Shown: positions 17,964 through 27,428 of the stretch, one piece after another
How the letters are laid out: each line of letters starts with the position of its first letter
Position numbering within the stretch: the first letter of the stretch is position 1
DNA from: Streptomyces sp. DH-12
Lineage (GTDB): Bacteria > Actinomycetota > Actinomycetes > Streptomycetales > Streptomycetaceae
Length of the DNA: 64,000 bases
Direction: 5' to 3'
NCBI RefSeq assembly: GCF_002899455.1
Contig: NZ_PPFB01000001.1
Location: forward strand, 2,758,501 to 2,822,500
Program-made: the position numbers and the translations under genes
The notes under the pieces: model-generated
What the model was told of the DNA's origin: nothing
Seen by the model: only the letters and a program-made list of their open reading frames with translations
The model's database searches: none

Positions 17964-19045
17964 TTCTCACCTTCCGTTGCGCTGCTGACGTACGGGGGCG
18001 TGGACCGGTCGTCCCAGCTGTCGACCCGGTACCGGCCGGACTCGTGGTGGAACCAGTAGACGGAACTGAACCAGTTCCGCATGTTGCCGACGCAGGCGCG
18101 CACGGCAGCGCTCGTCTCCTTTCCGCCCACCGTCCCGTCGTCGATCCGGTCGGCGAACCGTAATGCCTCCTGTTCCGCGTCCAGGAATTCGCTGATGCAT
18201 TCCTCCACGCGGCGCCGTACCTCGGCGATCGCCTCTTCGAGGGTCATTCCCTCGTGGGTGACGAGACTGATGCCGAGATTGTGCACCTCGTTTCCGGCGA
18301 CTTCCTTCGGCAGCGAGCAGAGGTCGTTGTACCAGGCGGCGAATTCCTGGCTGAGCAGCGCCGCTTTCCGGTACGCCGGGTTCTTCCGCACCTCGTCCGG
18401 GAGTTCGAGACCCGCGCTCGGTTCCAGAAGGTCGGTCCAGATCCAGTGCGCGAAGGTGAGGCGGCGCAGTTCCAGATATTCCTCGACGGTCGGGACGATG
18501 CCCTCGGTGCGGTTGTGGAACTCCCGGTCGTACGCGTCGATCACGGTGTGGAAGTGGCGCGCGAAGCGGGCGTTCCAGCCGCCCGGCAGGAAGGCGTAGA
18601 GCCGCTGCACGCTGTCGGCGAGGCCCGCGACCACGGGGTCCTGGTGACCGAGGTGGTCGCCGGGGCGGTCGAGAGCGCTGTGCAGCAGGTCCTTCAGCCG
18701 GCGCCAGGCGGCGGGACGGCCGTGCACGATGTCGCGGTCGTGCCGGTCGTCCCAGACGAAGAACCAGGCGCTGTAGTCCGCTATCGCCTGGAGGACCTCG
18801 TCGGGAGCGCCGATGTAGTAGCCCGCCATGAGGTCCGTGTAGCACAGGCCGTCGGCATGCTCCTCCACCTTCTCCGGTGCCATGAGCCGCTTTTCGAGCA
18901 GCCATGCCCGGGTCTCCCTCTGGAGCTTCGGCCAATACGGGTGGAGTCGCCGGGGAAACGCCGTTTCGATCACCGGGAGAGACAGCGCCGGTGGAACCGC
19001 GATGGTGGTCGGTGTCGATGTGGTGCCGTGTGACAAAGCATGCAC
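17960..19045 (-). CDS. eizA: epi-Isozizaene synthase
   Basis: A 361-residue class I sesquiterpene cyclase, the same length as the S. coelicolor enzyme. The metal-binding DDRHD is at 99-103 and the NSE triad NDLCSLPKE at 240-248, both at the published positions. It cyclises farnesyl diphosphate to epi-isozizaene using Mg2+. The GTG at 19045 was chosen because GAGGGG lies about eight bases upstream and the length then agrees with the family; an upstream in-frame ATG at 19123 lacks support. Its last codons overlap the CYP170 start. The two genes form a complete albaflavenone locus. Confidence 0.95.
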   Translation of the reverse strand: MHALSHGTTSTPTTIAVPPALSLPVIETAFPRRLHPYWPKLQRETRAWLLEKRLMAPEKVEEHADGLCYTDLMAGYYIGAPDEVLQAIADYSAWFFVWDDRHDRDIVHGRPAAWRRLKDLLHSALDRPGDHLGHQDPVVAGLADSVQRLYAFLPGGWNARFARHFHTVIDAYDREFHNRTEGIVPTVEEYLELRRLTFAHWIWTDLLEPSAGLELPDEVRKNPAYRKAALLSQEFAAWYNDLCSLPKEVAGNEVHNLGISLVTHEGMTLEEAIAEVRRRVEECISEFLDAEQEALRFADRIDDGTVGGKETSAAVRACVGNMRNWFSSVYWFHHESGRYRVDSWDDRSTPPYVSSATEGEK

Positions 19046-19216
19046 GAACAATCCCCTCTCAGCCGCCAGTTGAGCGCCCGCCCCTGAGCCGGGCGTACGC
19101 CGTGCGTATCCCCGCACCTCCATTCAGCACCACAAGCGACCGTTCTGGGAACGGATTTGCTTCTTTCACTGCCTTCGAGCACGCACAGACGCGCACAGCG
19201 GGACGCGCACAGCGGA

Positions 19217-19253
19217 ACGGCGCCCGTCCGGGAGGTGCCGGACCGGGCGCCGT
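19217..19253 (-). terminator. Terminator downstream of def
   Basis: ACGGCGCCCG and CGGGCGCCGT form the outer stem, with CCGG/CCGG inside. It lies 32 bp beyond the def stop and separates def from the terpene promoter region. Confidence 0.65.
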
Positions 19254-19284
19254 GCGCGCGGGAGGAAGGGAGCCGTGACGGCGG

Positions 19285-19935
19285 TCAGTCGTTGGCGACC
19301 ACGGGGTAGCGCGGCTCGTTCTCGGCCATCTGCTTGAGCGCGGCCTTGCGCTCCCGCTTCGACAGCCGGTCGATGTAGAGGTAGCCGTACAGGTGGTCCG
19401 TCTCGTGCTGGAGGCAGCGCGCGAAGTAGCCCGTACCGCGTACCCGGATCGGGTTGCCCTTCTCGTCCTGGCCGGTCACCTCGGCGTAGTCGGGGCGGGC
19501 CAGCGGCGCGTACGCGGTGGGCACCGACAGGCAGCCCTCGTTGCTGTCGTCCAGCCGGCGCCGCTCGGCGGGCAGTTCGACGAGCTTGGGGTTGCAGACC
19601 ACGCCGACGTGACGCACGCCCTCGTCGTCCGGGCAGTCGTAGACGAAGACCTTCAGGTCGACACCGATCTGGTTGGCGGCCAGGCCCACGCCCTCGGCGG
19701 TGCGCTGGCTGGCGAACATGTCGGCGACCAGCTGCTGGAACTCCTCGCCGAAGTCCGTGACGTCCTTGCACTCCTTGTGCAGCACCGGGTTGCCGACCAC
19801 GGTGATCGGACGCGACGTGCCGCGCTCCCGCCAGGCCGCCTCGCGCTCCTCGCAGTCCTCCGTGTCGATGACGTACCCCTCGTCGTCGACGGGGAGCACG
19901 CCCGCGTGCTGCTGATCGGTGTCCTGCTGAGCCAT
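19285..19935 (-). CDS. def: Peptide deformylase
   Basis: A 216-residue peptide deformylase that removes the formyl group from nascent proteins. All three motifs are intact: [10 protein letters not shown] (82-91), EGCLSVP (133-139, Cys ligand 135) and QHETDHL (176-182, two His ligands and catalytic Glu). The N-terminus is extended by roughly 40 acidic and polar residues compared with the shortest enzymes, as is common in actinobacteria. The ATG at 19935 starts this extension. It appears monocistronic; the upstream TPR gene ends 78 bp before it. Confidence 0.94.
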   Translation of the reverse strand: MAQQDTDQQHAGVLPVDDEGYVIDTEDCEEREAAWRERGTSRPITVVGNPVLHKECKDVTDFGEEFQQLVADMFASQRTAEGVGLAANQIGVDLKVFVYDCPDDEGVRHVGVVCNPKLVELPAERRRLDDSNEGCLSVPTAYAPLARPDYAEVTGQDEKGNPIRVRGTGYFARCLQHETDHLYGYLYIDRLSKRERKAALKQMAENEPRYPVVAND

Positions 19936-20013
19936 GACCGACGTGTGCCTTCCTGGGTGGAACCGGAGTGTGCTGCTGATACAGGGTACGGCGAACGGTC
20001 CACGGCCCTGGTC

Positions 20014-20994
20014 CTAACAGACCTCTTCCAGATCACGCCAGTCCCGGGAGTCCGGGCTGTCCGCGACCCACCCGTCCAGCAGCCCCCGCACCAACGAAGC
20101 CGGCGCAGCGAGACCGCACTCGCGCTCCGGCACCCACAACTGTCCGTCGGTACGGTGCCCGAGCGGCCCGGGGTGTCCCGGCTCGCTGTGGTCGTGCGGG
20201 TCGAGGTGCTCCCCGTCGCCCTCGTCGGACGGCATCCGCGACTCCGAGCACATGCGGCACAGCAGCCGCACCGACGACGACCAGTCCTCGGCCGCGAACC
20301 CGGCGTCGGAGGCGAGCTGTTCCAGCGCGTCCCGGTCGGCCTCGGACGCTGCCTCCAGCAGCACCACCCAGGTCGGCACCGGCGAGGGCGCCCACAACTC
20401 GATCTCGTCGAACACCGGGTAGGTGTGCCCGGCGGCGGTGCTCCGCTCGCCGTGCGGCACCCCGTCGTGCAGCACGACCTCGCCCCAGCGCCGCCCGGAG
20501 GACGGCAGGGGGATGGACAGCACCTCGATGCGGGCGGGGTCGAGCCGCCGCCCCCACACCACTTCGGCCTCCCCCTCCGGGGACAGCCGTACGGCCGCGC
20601 TGCCCAGGTCCATGCCGAGGGGCTCGCCGGAGTCGGTCGCGGGGCCGGGCACCTTCAGCCCGTACGCCTGCCAGGCGCGGCGGGCCAGCGGCCAGTCCTG
20701 GAGGGCGGTGGCGGCGATGCCCACGTTCCACCAGTCCGGCGCCCCGGTGTCGCGGTCGAGCAGCGCGACGGCACGCAGTCCCGCCGCGCGCGCCTGCTCC
20801 CAGTCGTGCCGGAACTTGTGCAGCAGCGCGAGGTTGAACCAGGACTCCGACAGCCAGGGCTCCAGATCGGCGGCGCGTGTCAGCAGCGCGCCCGCGTCCT
20901 CGTACCGGCCGTCGCCGATGAGCGTGAACGCGCGGTCCGTGGCCTGCCGCCAGGAGGCGGAGGGCCGGTGACGTCCCTTGCCGAAGATCCTCAC
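20014..20994 (-). CDS. Tetratricopeptide-repeat protein, conserved hypothetical
   Basis: A 326-residue protein. The N-terminal 110 residues contain TPR-like helical pairs (ATDRAFTLIGDGRYEDAGALL and ESWFNLALLHKFRHDWEQARAAGL). The remainder is a beta-rich region with many Trp residues and CRMC (Cys-x-x-Cys) near residue 251. GTG at 20994 is preferred as it begins just before the first TPR; an earlier ATG at 21105 is possible. There is no signal peptide or membrane segment. The function is unknown; TPR suggests protein-protein contact. It is downstream of the HD-domain genes on the same strand. Confidence 0.8.
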   Translation of the reverse strand: MRIFGKGRHRPSASWRQATDRAFTLIGDGRYEDAGALLTRAADLEPWLSESWFNLALLHKFRHDWEQARAAGLRAVALLDRDTGAPDWWNVGIAATALQDWPLARRAWQAYGLKVPGPATDSGEPLGMDLGSAAVRLSPEGEAEVVWGRRLDPARIEVLSIPLPSSGRRWGEVVLHDGVPHGERSTAAGHTYPVFDEIELWAPSPVPTWVVLLEAASEADRDALEQLASDAGFAAEDWSSSVRLLCRMCSESRMPSDEGDGEHLDPHDHSEPGHPGPLGHRTDGQLWVPERECGLAAPASLVRGLLDGWVADSPDSRDWRDLEEVC

Positions 20995-21150
20995 GATTCC
21001 CGCCTGCCCGTTCCGTTCGGTGGGCCGGCCGCAGCGGTCGGCACCCCCGGACACCCTCTCCTTCGCATCCAACCACGTACGGCCGCGAGGGCGCTCATTA
21101 CCCATGGGTTACCCGGCACGGGCGGGGACCAGACCGCCTGCTGCGGCTTC

Positions 21151-22398
21151 TCACCACGACCGGTCCACCTGCTCACGCGTCCCCTCCGCGTCCCGGGACA
21201 GCACCCTGGCCAGGGCCTCGACGACCTCCGGCGCGTACTCCCCGGCGGTCCCGAGCCGCAGTTCCTCCAGCGCGGTCAGCGGCCCTGTGGGCCCTCCTTC
21301 CCGGGACTTCTCGTCGTACGCGTTCACCACCCGGACGATCCGGGCGGCCGGCGGCTGCTCGGTGTACGGGTCGGCCTGGCGTTCGACGATCCCGGCGACC
21401 CGGGGGTCCACCCCGGTCTGCCGCACCACCGCGCCGCCGAGGAGCGCGATCCGCCGCTGCTCGTCGGGCGGCAGCCCCGCCGTGGCGCCCGCGGGCACCG
21501 GGTCGACGAGGCTGAGCTGTCCGATGTCGTGCATCAGCGCCGCGTACTCCAGCACGGTCAGCTCCGGCTCGGTCAGACCGAGGTCACGGCCCACCGCCTG
21601 GCTGAGCGCGGCGACCCGGCGCGAGTGCCCGGGCGGGGTGCACCCGGCGATCTCGGTGGCCCGCGCGAGGGACGCGATGGTCTGCCGGTAGGTGGCGCGC
21701 ACCGCCGTGTACCGCCGGTGGGAGAGCTGCGCGAGCAGCAGCGGCACGGAGAACACCGGCAGCGCCCACAGGCCCACGACCGCCACGCCCAGCGCCATCA
21801 CGGCGCCGGTGGCGACGACGGCGGCCCCGATGCCGGGCACGGCCCGCAGCTCGTCGCGCAGCAGCGGCGGGAAGGGCCAGCCGGTGCGGGAGCGGGCCAG
21901 CGCGGCGGCGAGCACGGCGTCGCACAACGCGGTCAGGGTCAGCAGCACGAGCAGCAGCAGCGCGTGTCCCGGCCCGCCGAGGTCGTCGAACGTGCCCCGG
22001 GCGTGCAGCGGGTGGAAGCACACGGCGACGAAGCCGACGGTCAGCACCCGGCGGGTCACCGGGTCGAGGGCGGGACCGTCGCCGCGTCCGACGTGCGGGA
22101 CGCTGCCGAGCAGCGACGCGGCGAGCACCACGGTGACGACCTGGGCGGCGCCGTGGTGGGCGGGCCGTCCCGCGACCTCGCCGAGCAGCGCGTACGCCAG
22201 GGAGCCGGCCGCGGCGAGCGGCGCGGCCTCGCGGATCCCCCGGCCGCCCCTCCGGGTGAGTTCGCCGACCGCGACGAGCGTGCCGAAGGCCAGCGCGGTG
22301 GAGCGGTCCTCGACGCCGTGGTACAGCGTCGCGCCCAGCGCCCCGGCCGCGAGGACGGCGGCGCACAGATGCACGACGGTGTGCAACCGGGGCCTCAC
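21151..22398 (-). CDS. Membrane protein with C-terminal HD domain
   Basis: A 415-residue protein: the N-terminal 215 residues contain six or more hydrophobic helices, and the C-terminal 190 an HD phosphohydrolase-type domain (GHSRRVAALSQAVG, then ALMHDIGQLSLVDP). The HD pair is kept in MHDIG, but the GYP triplet and HHERxDGxGYP segment of true HD-GYP cyclic-di-GMP phosphodiesterases are absent. It may thus be a binding or structural partner. The GTG at 22398 overlaps the stop of the upstream HD-GYP gene, implying coupled translation of two related membrane proteins. Confidence 0.82.
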   Translation of the reverse strand: MRPRLHTVVHLCAAVLAAGALGATLYHGVEDRSTALAFGTLVAVGELTRRGGRGIREAAPLAAAGSLAYALLGEVAGRPAHHGAAQVVTVVLAASLLGSVPHVGRGDGPALDPVTRRVLTVGFVAVCFHPLHARGTFDDLGGPGHALLLLVLLTLTALCDAVLAAALARSRTGWPFPPLLRDELRAVPGIGAAVVATGAVMALGVAVVGLWALPVFSVPLLLAQLSHRRYTAVRATYRQTIASLARATEIAGCTPPGHSRRVAALSQAVGRDLGLTEPELTVLEYAALMHDIGQLSLVDPVPAGATAGLPPDEQRRIALLGGAVVRQTGVDPRVAGIVERQADPYTEQPPAARIVRVVNAYDEKSREGGPTGPLTALEELRLGTAGEYAPEVVEALARVLSRDAEGTREQVDRSW

Positions 22399-23774
22399 CG
22401 GCGCGCCCCGGGACGGCCGGTGACGGGCGCGGCGGGACCGGGGGCGGCTGCCTGCCGGGGCTCGTCGGCGGTCACCGCCGGGTGCCAGCCGGTGCGGCCG
22501 ATCGCACGGACCAGCGCCTTCACCATCCGCGGGTCGAAGTGCGTTCCCGCGCACCGCTGGAGCTCCTCCAGCGCCACGGGCACCGGGCGCGCCCTGCTGT
22601 AGCTGCGGGTGGAGGTCATCGCGTCGAAGGCGTCGGCGACCGCGACCACCCGCGCGGACTCCGGGATCTGGCCGCCCGTCAGTCCGTACGGGTAACCGGT
22701 GCCGTCGATCCGCTCGTGGTGGTGCAGCACGGCCGCGCGGGCCTCGCCGAGGAAGGAGATGCCGCGCACCATCTCGTGCCCGTACTCGGGGTGCAGTTCG
22801 ATGACCCGGCGCTCCTCGGGGGTGAGCGGGCCGTTCTTGGTGAGCAGCCGGGTGGGCACCCCGAGCTTGCCGACGTCGTGCAGGATGCCCGCGAACCGCA
22901 GCGTCTCGACCCGCTCGTCGTCCATGCCGAGTTCGCGCGCGATGAGCATGGAGGCGCGGCCGACGCGCTCGCTGTGCCCGCGCGTGTAGCCGTCCTTGAT
23001 GTCGACGGCCTGCACCAGCGCGCGGATCGTGGCCTGGTGGGCGGCGCGCTCCCGGTGGTACTGGGCGAACGCCCACCAGGAGACGCCCATCGGCAGCAGC
23101 ACCAGCAGCGCCGCCACCTGACCGTACGGGCTGCGCCACAGCAGGGCCATCATCAGTCCGGCGAGGCCGTGCACGGTGAGCGGCGCCAGGGAGCCGAGGA
23201 ACAGCCGCCACCAGACGGCCGCGGGACGGCTGCGCGGGAGGCCGCCGGGCGCGGGCGCCGGGACGCCGCCGTCGAGCAGGGTGAGGACGAGGCAGAACGC
23301 GAGCACCGCGGCGCCCGCCGTGGCGAGGGCGCCGGGCATGTCGCACCGCGCCACCGCGTCCCGGCCCCCGGTCCTCAGGTGGACCAGGCTCGCGGTCCAC
23401 ACGGCGACGACGAGCCGGCCGGTGCGCCACAGCCGGCGGGCGAGGCGGGGGCGGTGCTCGACGGGGAGCAGCAGCGCCCCGGGCAGCGCGACGAGGGCGG
23501 CGGCGGCGGGCGGCAGCAGGAAGGCCCCGGCGAGCAGCACCGGGTGGAAGGCGCCGCCGGGGTGCGGACCGGCGACGAGGCGGGACCGGGCGAGCCGCTC
23601 GCATCCCGCGTACAGGGCGGCGAGCAGGACGACCGGCCACCAGGGGAAGCGCGGGTCCGGCAGGGACGGCAGCACCCCCGGCCGGGACACGCCCGGCAGG
23701 GGGAGCAGACAGAGCAGGGCGAGCAGGGTGATGCCGACGAGATACACCCGGGCCCGCGCCGGTAACGCCTCCAT
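22395..23774 (-). CDS. Membrane-anchored HD-GYP-type phosphodiesterase
   Basis: A 459-residue protein with an N-terminal membrane domain (about seven hydrophobic segments to residue 240) and a C-terminal HD-GYP domain. Seen motifs are GHSERVGRAS, GILHDVGKLGVP (HD) and HHHERIDGTGYPYGL (the GYP block). HD-GYP enzymes hydrolyse cyclic di-GMP or related cyclic dinucleotides to mononucleotides; activity is inferred from intact motifs. Its C-terminal tail is Ala/Pro-rich and its stop overlaps the start of the second HD gene. The two proteins probably form a complex. It lies 144 bp downstream of the rsrA stop and is therefore unlikely to be in that operon. Confidence 0.85.
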   Translation of the reverse strand: MEALPARARVYLVGITLLALLCLLPLPGVSRPGVLPSLPDPRFPWWPVVLLAALYAGCERLARSRLVAGPHPGGAFHPVLLAGAFLLPPAAAALVALPGALLLPVEHRPRLARRLWRTGRLVVAVWTASLVHLRTGGRDAVARCDMPGALATAGAAVLAFCLVLTLLDGGVPAPAPGGLPRSRPAAVWWRLFLGSLAPLTVHGLAGLMMALLWRSPYGQVAALLVLLPMGVSWWAFAQYHRERAAHQATIRALVQAVDIKDGYTRGHSERVGRASMLIARELGMDDERVETLRFAGILHDVGKLGVPTRLLTKNGPLTPEERRVIELHPEYGHEMVRGISFLGEARAAVLHHHERIDGTGYPYGLTGGQIPESARVVAVADAFDAMTSTRSYSRARPVPVALEELQRCAGTHFDPRMVKALVRAIGRTGWHPAVTADEPRQAAAPGPAAPVTGRPGARR

Positions 23775-23917
23775 GAGCCCCTCCCCCGACCGTGCCGCGC
23801 GCGTCCTTCACGTCGCCCGCCGGCTTCTGGAGCCTAGGACGGGCCGGGGCGCCGCCGCGGGGGGACCGCCTGCGGATTAGCACCATCGGGTGACGCGGCC
23901 CTGGGGGAGGGAAGGGG

Positions 23918-24220
23918 TCAGGACTCCTGCGGAGCGGCCGTGACCTCCTGCTCGGGCACGTCCTGGCCGGAGCGGATCAGCTCGATCCGGCCCATGACCT
24001 TCGACCGCAGGTCGCCCGGCACGTCGTCCTGCCCGCAGCACCGCTTGACGAGCTTCTTGACCGCCTGTTCCAGCCCGTACTTCTCCAGGCAGGGCGAGCA
24101 CTCCTCGAAGTGGTGCTCGAACTTCCGGCAGTCGGCATCCGGCATCTCACGGTCGAGGAATTCGTAGAGATGATCGAGGATTTCGCTGCAATCCGTCTCG
24201 TGCGGCTCTCCGCAGCTCAT
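23918..24220 (-). CDS. rsrA: Zinc anti-sigma factor RsrA
   Basis: A 100-residue ZAS-family anti-sigma factor that binds SigR. The zinc/redox residues are at exactly the positions described for RsrA: Cys11, His37, Cys41 and Cys44 (HxxxCxxC). Other Cys residues are at 3, 31, 61 and 62. Under disulfide stress, Cys11 and Cys44 form a disulfide, zinc is lost and SigR is released (known). The ATG overlaps the last bases of sigR, so synthesis is coupled 1:1. Confidence 0.96.
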   Translation of the reverse strand: MSCGEPHETDCSEILDHLYEFLDREMPDADCRKFEHHFEECSPCLEKYGLEQAVKKLVKRCCGQDDVPGDLRSKVMGRIELIRSGQDVPEQEVTAAPQES

Positions 24221-25068
24221 GACCCCGAGCCTTTCGCTTCGTTCGACTCTCCGGCACCGGCCGGGACCAGTCCGCGCTCACGCGCGTAGTCCTCGAGCAT
24301 GCCGCGCAGCTGACGACGTCCCCGGTGAAGACGGGACATCACCGTACCGATGGGTGTCCCCATGATGTCGGCGATCTCCTTGTAGGCAAAGCCCTCCACA
24401 TCGGCGAGATACACCGCGATGCGGAACTCCTCCGGGATCGCCTGCAGGGCTTCCTTCACGTCCGAGTCCGGCAGGTGGTCCAGCGCCTGCGACTCGGCGG
24501 AGCGCAGACCCGTGGACATGTGGGACTCGGCGCGCGCGAGCTGCCAGTCCTCGATCTCCTCGGCACCGCTGCGCTGGGGTTCGCGCTGCTTCTTGCGGTA
24601 CGAGTTGATGAAGGTGTTGGTGAGGATCCGGTAGAGCCATGCCTTGAGGTTGGTGCCCTCACGGAACTGGTGGAAGGACCCGTACGCCTTGGCGTACGTC
24701 TCCTGCACCAGGTCCTCGGCGTCGGCCGGGTTGCGCGTCATGCGCAGGGCGGCCGAGTACATCTGGTCGAGGAATTCGAGCGCGTCCCGTTCGAAGCGCG
24801 CGCTGCGCTCCGCGGCCGATTCCGCGCCCGTGCCGCCCCGGCCCTGGGGCTGCTCCGCCTGGCCGTGTTCGGTCCCTGCGTCGGTACCGGGAACCGGACC
24901 CACCTCCTCAAGTGTCGTCGTGAGACCGAGACCGGCCTCACCCGAATCGGAGGATAGACGACGATCCGGTCCGCCCGCCGCCCGGATCGGGACGGTCCTG
25001 GCCGCGTGCAGCACCGTCCAGTCGAGGTCGGCGCGGGCACTGCGGCTCGGGCAGAACGTGGAACCCAT
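24217..25068 (-). CDS. sigR: Thiol-stress ECF sigma factor SigR (long form SigR')
   Basis: An ECF sigma factor with region 2 ([23 protein letters not shown] and [20 protein letters not shown]) and region 4 ([40 protein letters not shown]). Two starts are visible. The ATG at 25068, with AGGAGAGG upstream, gives 283 residues. A GTG at 24903 gives 228 residues. The difference is exactly 55 codons, the length of the extension reported for the unstable SigR' isoform of S. coelicolor. The long form is read from the SigR-type promoter at 25128-25153, giving positive feedback. SigR activates thioredoxin, mycothiol and mycoredoxin genes, including mrx1 in this window. Confidence 0.96.
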   Translation of the reverse strand: MGSTFCPSRSARADLDWTVLHAARTVPIRAAGGPDRRLSSDSGEAGLGLTTTLEEVGPVPGTDAGTEHGQAEQPQGRGGTGAESAAERSARFERDALEFLDQMYSAALRMTRNPADAEDLVQETYAKAYGSFHQFREGTNLKAWLYRILTNTFINSYRKKQREPQRSGAEEIEDWQLARAESHMSTGLRSAESQALDHLPDSDVKEALQAIPEEFRIAVYLADVEGFAYKEIADIMGTPIGTVMSRLHRGRRQLRGMLEDYARERGLVPAGAGESNEAKGSGS

Positions 25069-25127
25069 GCGGTGGACTTCCTCTCCTACGACGGCGGTGC
25101 CGTGCGACCGGCACGTACGCACCCCAC

Positions 25128-25153
25128 AACAGTGGGGACGGTCCACGCATTCC
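25128..25153 (-). promoter_or_regulatory. SigR-dependent autoregulatory promoter of sigR
   Basis: On the minus strand GGAAT (25153-25149) is followed by exactly 18 bp and then GTT (25130-25128), the canonical SigR promoter. It lies 60 bp before the ATG of the long SigR form. This corresponds to the sigRp2 promoter described in S. coelicolor. Confidence 0.92.
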
Positions 25154-25162
25154 CGGCACTGC

Positions 25163-25813
25163 TCAGCCGAGGGCCGCGGTCCACCGCACGACCGCGTCCG
25201 TGATCACCCGCAACGCCTCCTCCTGGGTGAGGTCCGCCCGCCCGGGCACCGCGAAGCCGTGGTCGGCCCGCGCCACCTCGACCAGTTCGTGGTCGCCTTC
25301 GGGGAACTCGGCCGGTTTCCCGAAGGGGTCGTTGCCGCCCTGGACGACGAGCGTGGGGACGCCCGCGCCCAGCAGCTCCTCCGCGCGGGACTTCTCCGGC
25401 TTGCCCGGCGGGTGCAGCGGGAAGCTCAGCGCGAGCACGGCACGGGCGCCCAGGTCCGCCGCGGTGCGGCAGGCGACGCGGGCGCCGGCGCTGCGTCCGC
25501 CGGAGATCACCGGCAGGCCCGGCTCCGCCAGCGCGGGCCAGACGCCGCGCCAGCCGGTGTCCAGGGTCTTCGGCGCCGGGGCGACCTTCCTGCCGGCCAC
25601 CCGCCAGGGCTGTTCGACGAGGGCGACGGTGACACCGTGCGCGGGCAGGACGGCGGCGAGCGCCGCGAGGTCGCGGGCCTCGATGCCGCCGCCCGCGCCG
25701 TGGCCCGCCGCGAGGACGAGGCGGGCGCGGCCGGGGGCGTGGTGCCAGGTGATGCGGGCGGCGCCGGCGTCGGTGAGGACGTCCTCGGTGTGCGGGGTGG
25801 TGTCGGTGGTCAC
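25163..25813 (-). CDS. Alpha/beta-hydrolase family protein (dienelactone-hydrolase-like)
   Basis: A 216-residue alpha/beta-hydrolase-fold protein. The nucleophile elbow is [11 protein letters not shown] around residues 104-114, with the Ser of GRSAG as candidate nucleophile. [13 protein letters not shown] forms the oxyanion region, and [12 protein letters not shown] near the C-terminus supplies the His. This resembles the KANL3/TEX30-like small hydrolases of actinobacteria. Substrate unknown. The GTG start lies one base beyond the stop of the SRAP gene, so the two are co-transcribed. It ends ten bp before the SigR promoter of sigR. Confidence 0.83.
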   Translation of the reverse strand: MTTDTTPHTEDVLTDAGAARITWHHAPGRARLVLAAGHGAGGGIEARDLAALAAVLPAHGVTVALVEQPWRVAGRKVAPAPKTLDTGWRGVWPALAEPGLPVISGGRSAGARVACRTAADLGARAVLALSFPLHPPGKPEKSRAEELLGAGVPTLVVQGGNDPFGKPAEFPEGDHELVEVARADHGFAVPGRADLTQEEALRVITDAVVRWTAALG

Positions 25814-25814
25814 G

Positions 25815-26630
25815 TCAGAAGAGTGTGCCCTCTTCCGGGGCGGCCAGCTCCTCCAGCAGCTCCGGGCCGTTGTTGCGGACGTTGCTGACGGCGGTGGCGA
25901 CCGGGTAGGCGCGCATCAGGCCGGGCGGCGGCGGGGCGAGCAGCGCGCGCAGCTCCTCGGGGTCGGTCCGGGACGGGTCCAGCCAGGCGTCCCAGCGGTC
26001 CGGGGTGAGCATCAGCGGCATGCGCGGGTGGATCTCGGCCAGGGAGCGCGGGCCCTCCGCCGGGGCCGCGGCCAGCGGGCTCGTCTCCGCCTCGGTGGTG
26101 ATCACGGTGCAGGTCGCCCACCAGGCCTGCGGGTGGTCGTCGGGCAGCGTGCGGTCGCGCCAGAACTCGTACAGTCCGGCCATCGCGAAGACCGAGCCGT
26201 CGGCCGGGGTCACGAAGTAGGGCTGCTTGCGGGGCCGCTTCTTCTTCCCCTCGACCTCCAGCTCGCGCTCCTGCTTGCCGGTGACCCACTCGTAGTAACC
26301 GTCGGCGGGGAGGATGCAGCGGCGGGAGGCGAAGGCGCGGCGGTAGGAGGGCTTCTCGTGGACGGTCTCCGCACGGGCGTTGATCATCCGGGCGCCGCCC
26401 TCGGGGGTCTTGGACCACGAGGGCACCAGTCCCCACTTGAGGGTACGGAGCTGGCGAACCGGGCGGGGGTCGTCCGCGTCCTTCAGAGGGCGGTCGAGGA
26501 CGGCGTGGACCTTCTTGGTCGGCGCCACGTTGTAATCGGGCTCCAGAGTCTCCTCGGGCTCCCACTTCTCGATCTCGAAGATCCCGGCGAGATCCTCGGG
26601 CCTGCGACTCGCTGCATACCGTCCGCACAT
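25815..26630 (-). CDS. SRAP/HMCES-family protein (YedK-like)
   Basis: A 271-residue SRAP domain protein. Its second residue is Cys (MCGRYA), which becomes the N-terminal catalytic Cys after Met removal; this fixes the start at 26630. Further conserved elements are PDYNVAPT (Asn), ADGYYEW (Glu) and EIHPRMPLML (His). Family members form a covalent thiazolidine crosslink with abasic sites in single-stranded DNA and protect replication forks (known). It is divergent from the M50-like gene, with 51 bp between them, and is followed closely by the hydrolase gene. Confidence 0.93.
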   Translation of the reverse strand: MCGRYAASRRPEDLAGIFEIEKWEPEETLEPDYNVAPTKKVHAVLDRPLKDADDPRPVRQLRTLKWGLVPSWSKTPEGGARMINARAETVHEKPSYRRAFASRRCILPADGYYEWVTGKQERELEVEGKKKRPRKQPYFVTPADGSVFAMAGLYEFWRDRTLPDDHPQAWWATCTVITTEAETSPLAAAPAEGPRSLAEIHPRMPLMLTPDRWDAWLDPSRTDPEELRALLAPPPPGLMRAYPVATAVSNVRNNGPELLEELAAPEEGTLF

Positions 26631-26681
26631 ACATGCAACACTGCCAGACTCCGCACGCGCACAGGGAGCGATCCGAAACAC

Positions 26682-27413
26682 ATGACGAGCATGGTCAGCA
26701 CCGCGTCCGCCTCCCTCGCCTCCCTCTGGGACGAGGTCTCGGGCACCCAGCCCGACCCCGACCTGTGGGTGGTCGTCGCGACGCTGGTGACGGCCGCCGC
26801 CGTGGTCGTGCCGCAGGCGCCCTGGCGGGTGGCGCGCAATGCCGTCACCATCGCCCACGAGGGCGGGCACGGCCTGGTGGCGCTGCTCACCGGCCGCACG
26901 CTGACGGGGATACGCCTGCACTCGGACACCAGCGGCCTGACCGTGAGCCGGGGCAAGCCGACCGGCATCGGCATGATCCTCACGGCCGCCGCCGGTTACA
27001 CCGCTCCCCCGCTGCTGGGCCTGGGCGGCGCCGCGCTGCTCGGCACCGGACGCATCACGCTGCTGCTGTGGCTGGCCACCGCGCTGCTGCTGGCGGTGCT
27101 GGTGATGATCCGCAACGCCTACGGGGCGGTGTCGGTGCTGGTCACCGGGAGCACGTTCGTGCTGGTGTCGTGGCTGACGGGCCCGCAGGTGCAGGCGGCG
27201 TTCGCGTACGCCGTGGTGTGGTTCCTGCTGCTGGGCGGGGTGCGCCCGGCGTTCGAGCTGCAGGCCAAGCGGCGCCGCGGGGGCGCCGGGGACTCGGACG
27301 CGGACCAGCTCTCCCGGCTGACGCAGGTGCCGGCGGGGCTGTGGCTGTTCCTGTTCCACGCGGTGTCGCTGTGCTCCCTGCTCGGCGGAGGGCGCTGGCT
27401 GCTGGGGCTGTGA
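26682..27413 (+). CDS. M50B-type membrane metalloprotease-like protein
   Basis: A 243-residue polytopic membrane protein with about six hydrophobic helices. HEGGH near residue 66 has the HExxH zinc motif form, placed at the end of a hydrophobic segment as in site-2-type peptidases. A second metal-binding motif (NxxPxxxxDG type) is not evident, which is typical of the M50B (DUF3267-like) group. The C-terminal cytosolic part is basic. Proteolytic activity is therefore uncertain. The ATG at 26682 follows GGGAGCG. It is divergent from the SRAP gene and followed by tandem repeats. Confidence 0.78.
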   Translation: MTSMVSTASASLASLWDEVSGTQPDPDLWVVVATLVTAAAVVVPQAPWRVARNAVTIAHEGGHGLVALLTGRTLTGIRLHSDTSGLTVSRGKPTGIGMILTAAAGYTAPPLLGLGGAALLGTGRITLLLWLATALLLAVLVMIRNAYGAVSVLVTGSTFVLVSWLTGPQVQAAFAYAVVWFLLLGGVRPAFELQAKRRRGGAGDSDADQLSRLTQVPAGLWLFLFHAVSLCSLLGGGRWLLGL

Positions 27414-27428
27414 CCGGACGGGCGGCGA

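Noticed and set aside
16596-19045. Larger biosynthetic gene cluster around the terpene genes
   Set aside because: Only the synthase and P450 are present. Neighbours (nrdS and def) are core genes, so this is a two-gene locus.
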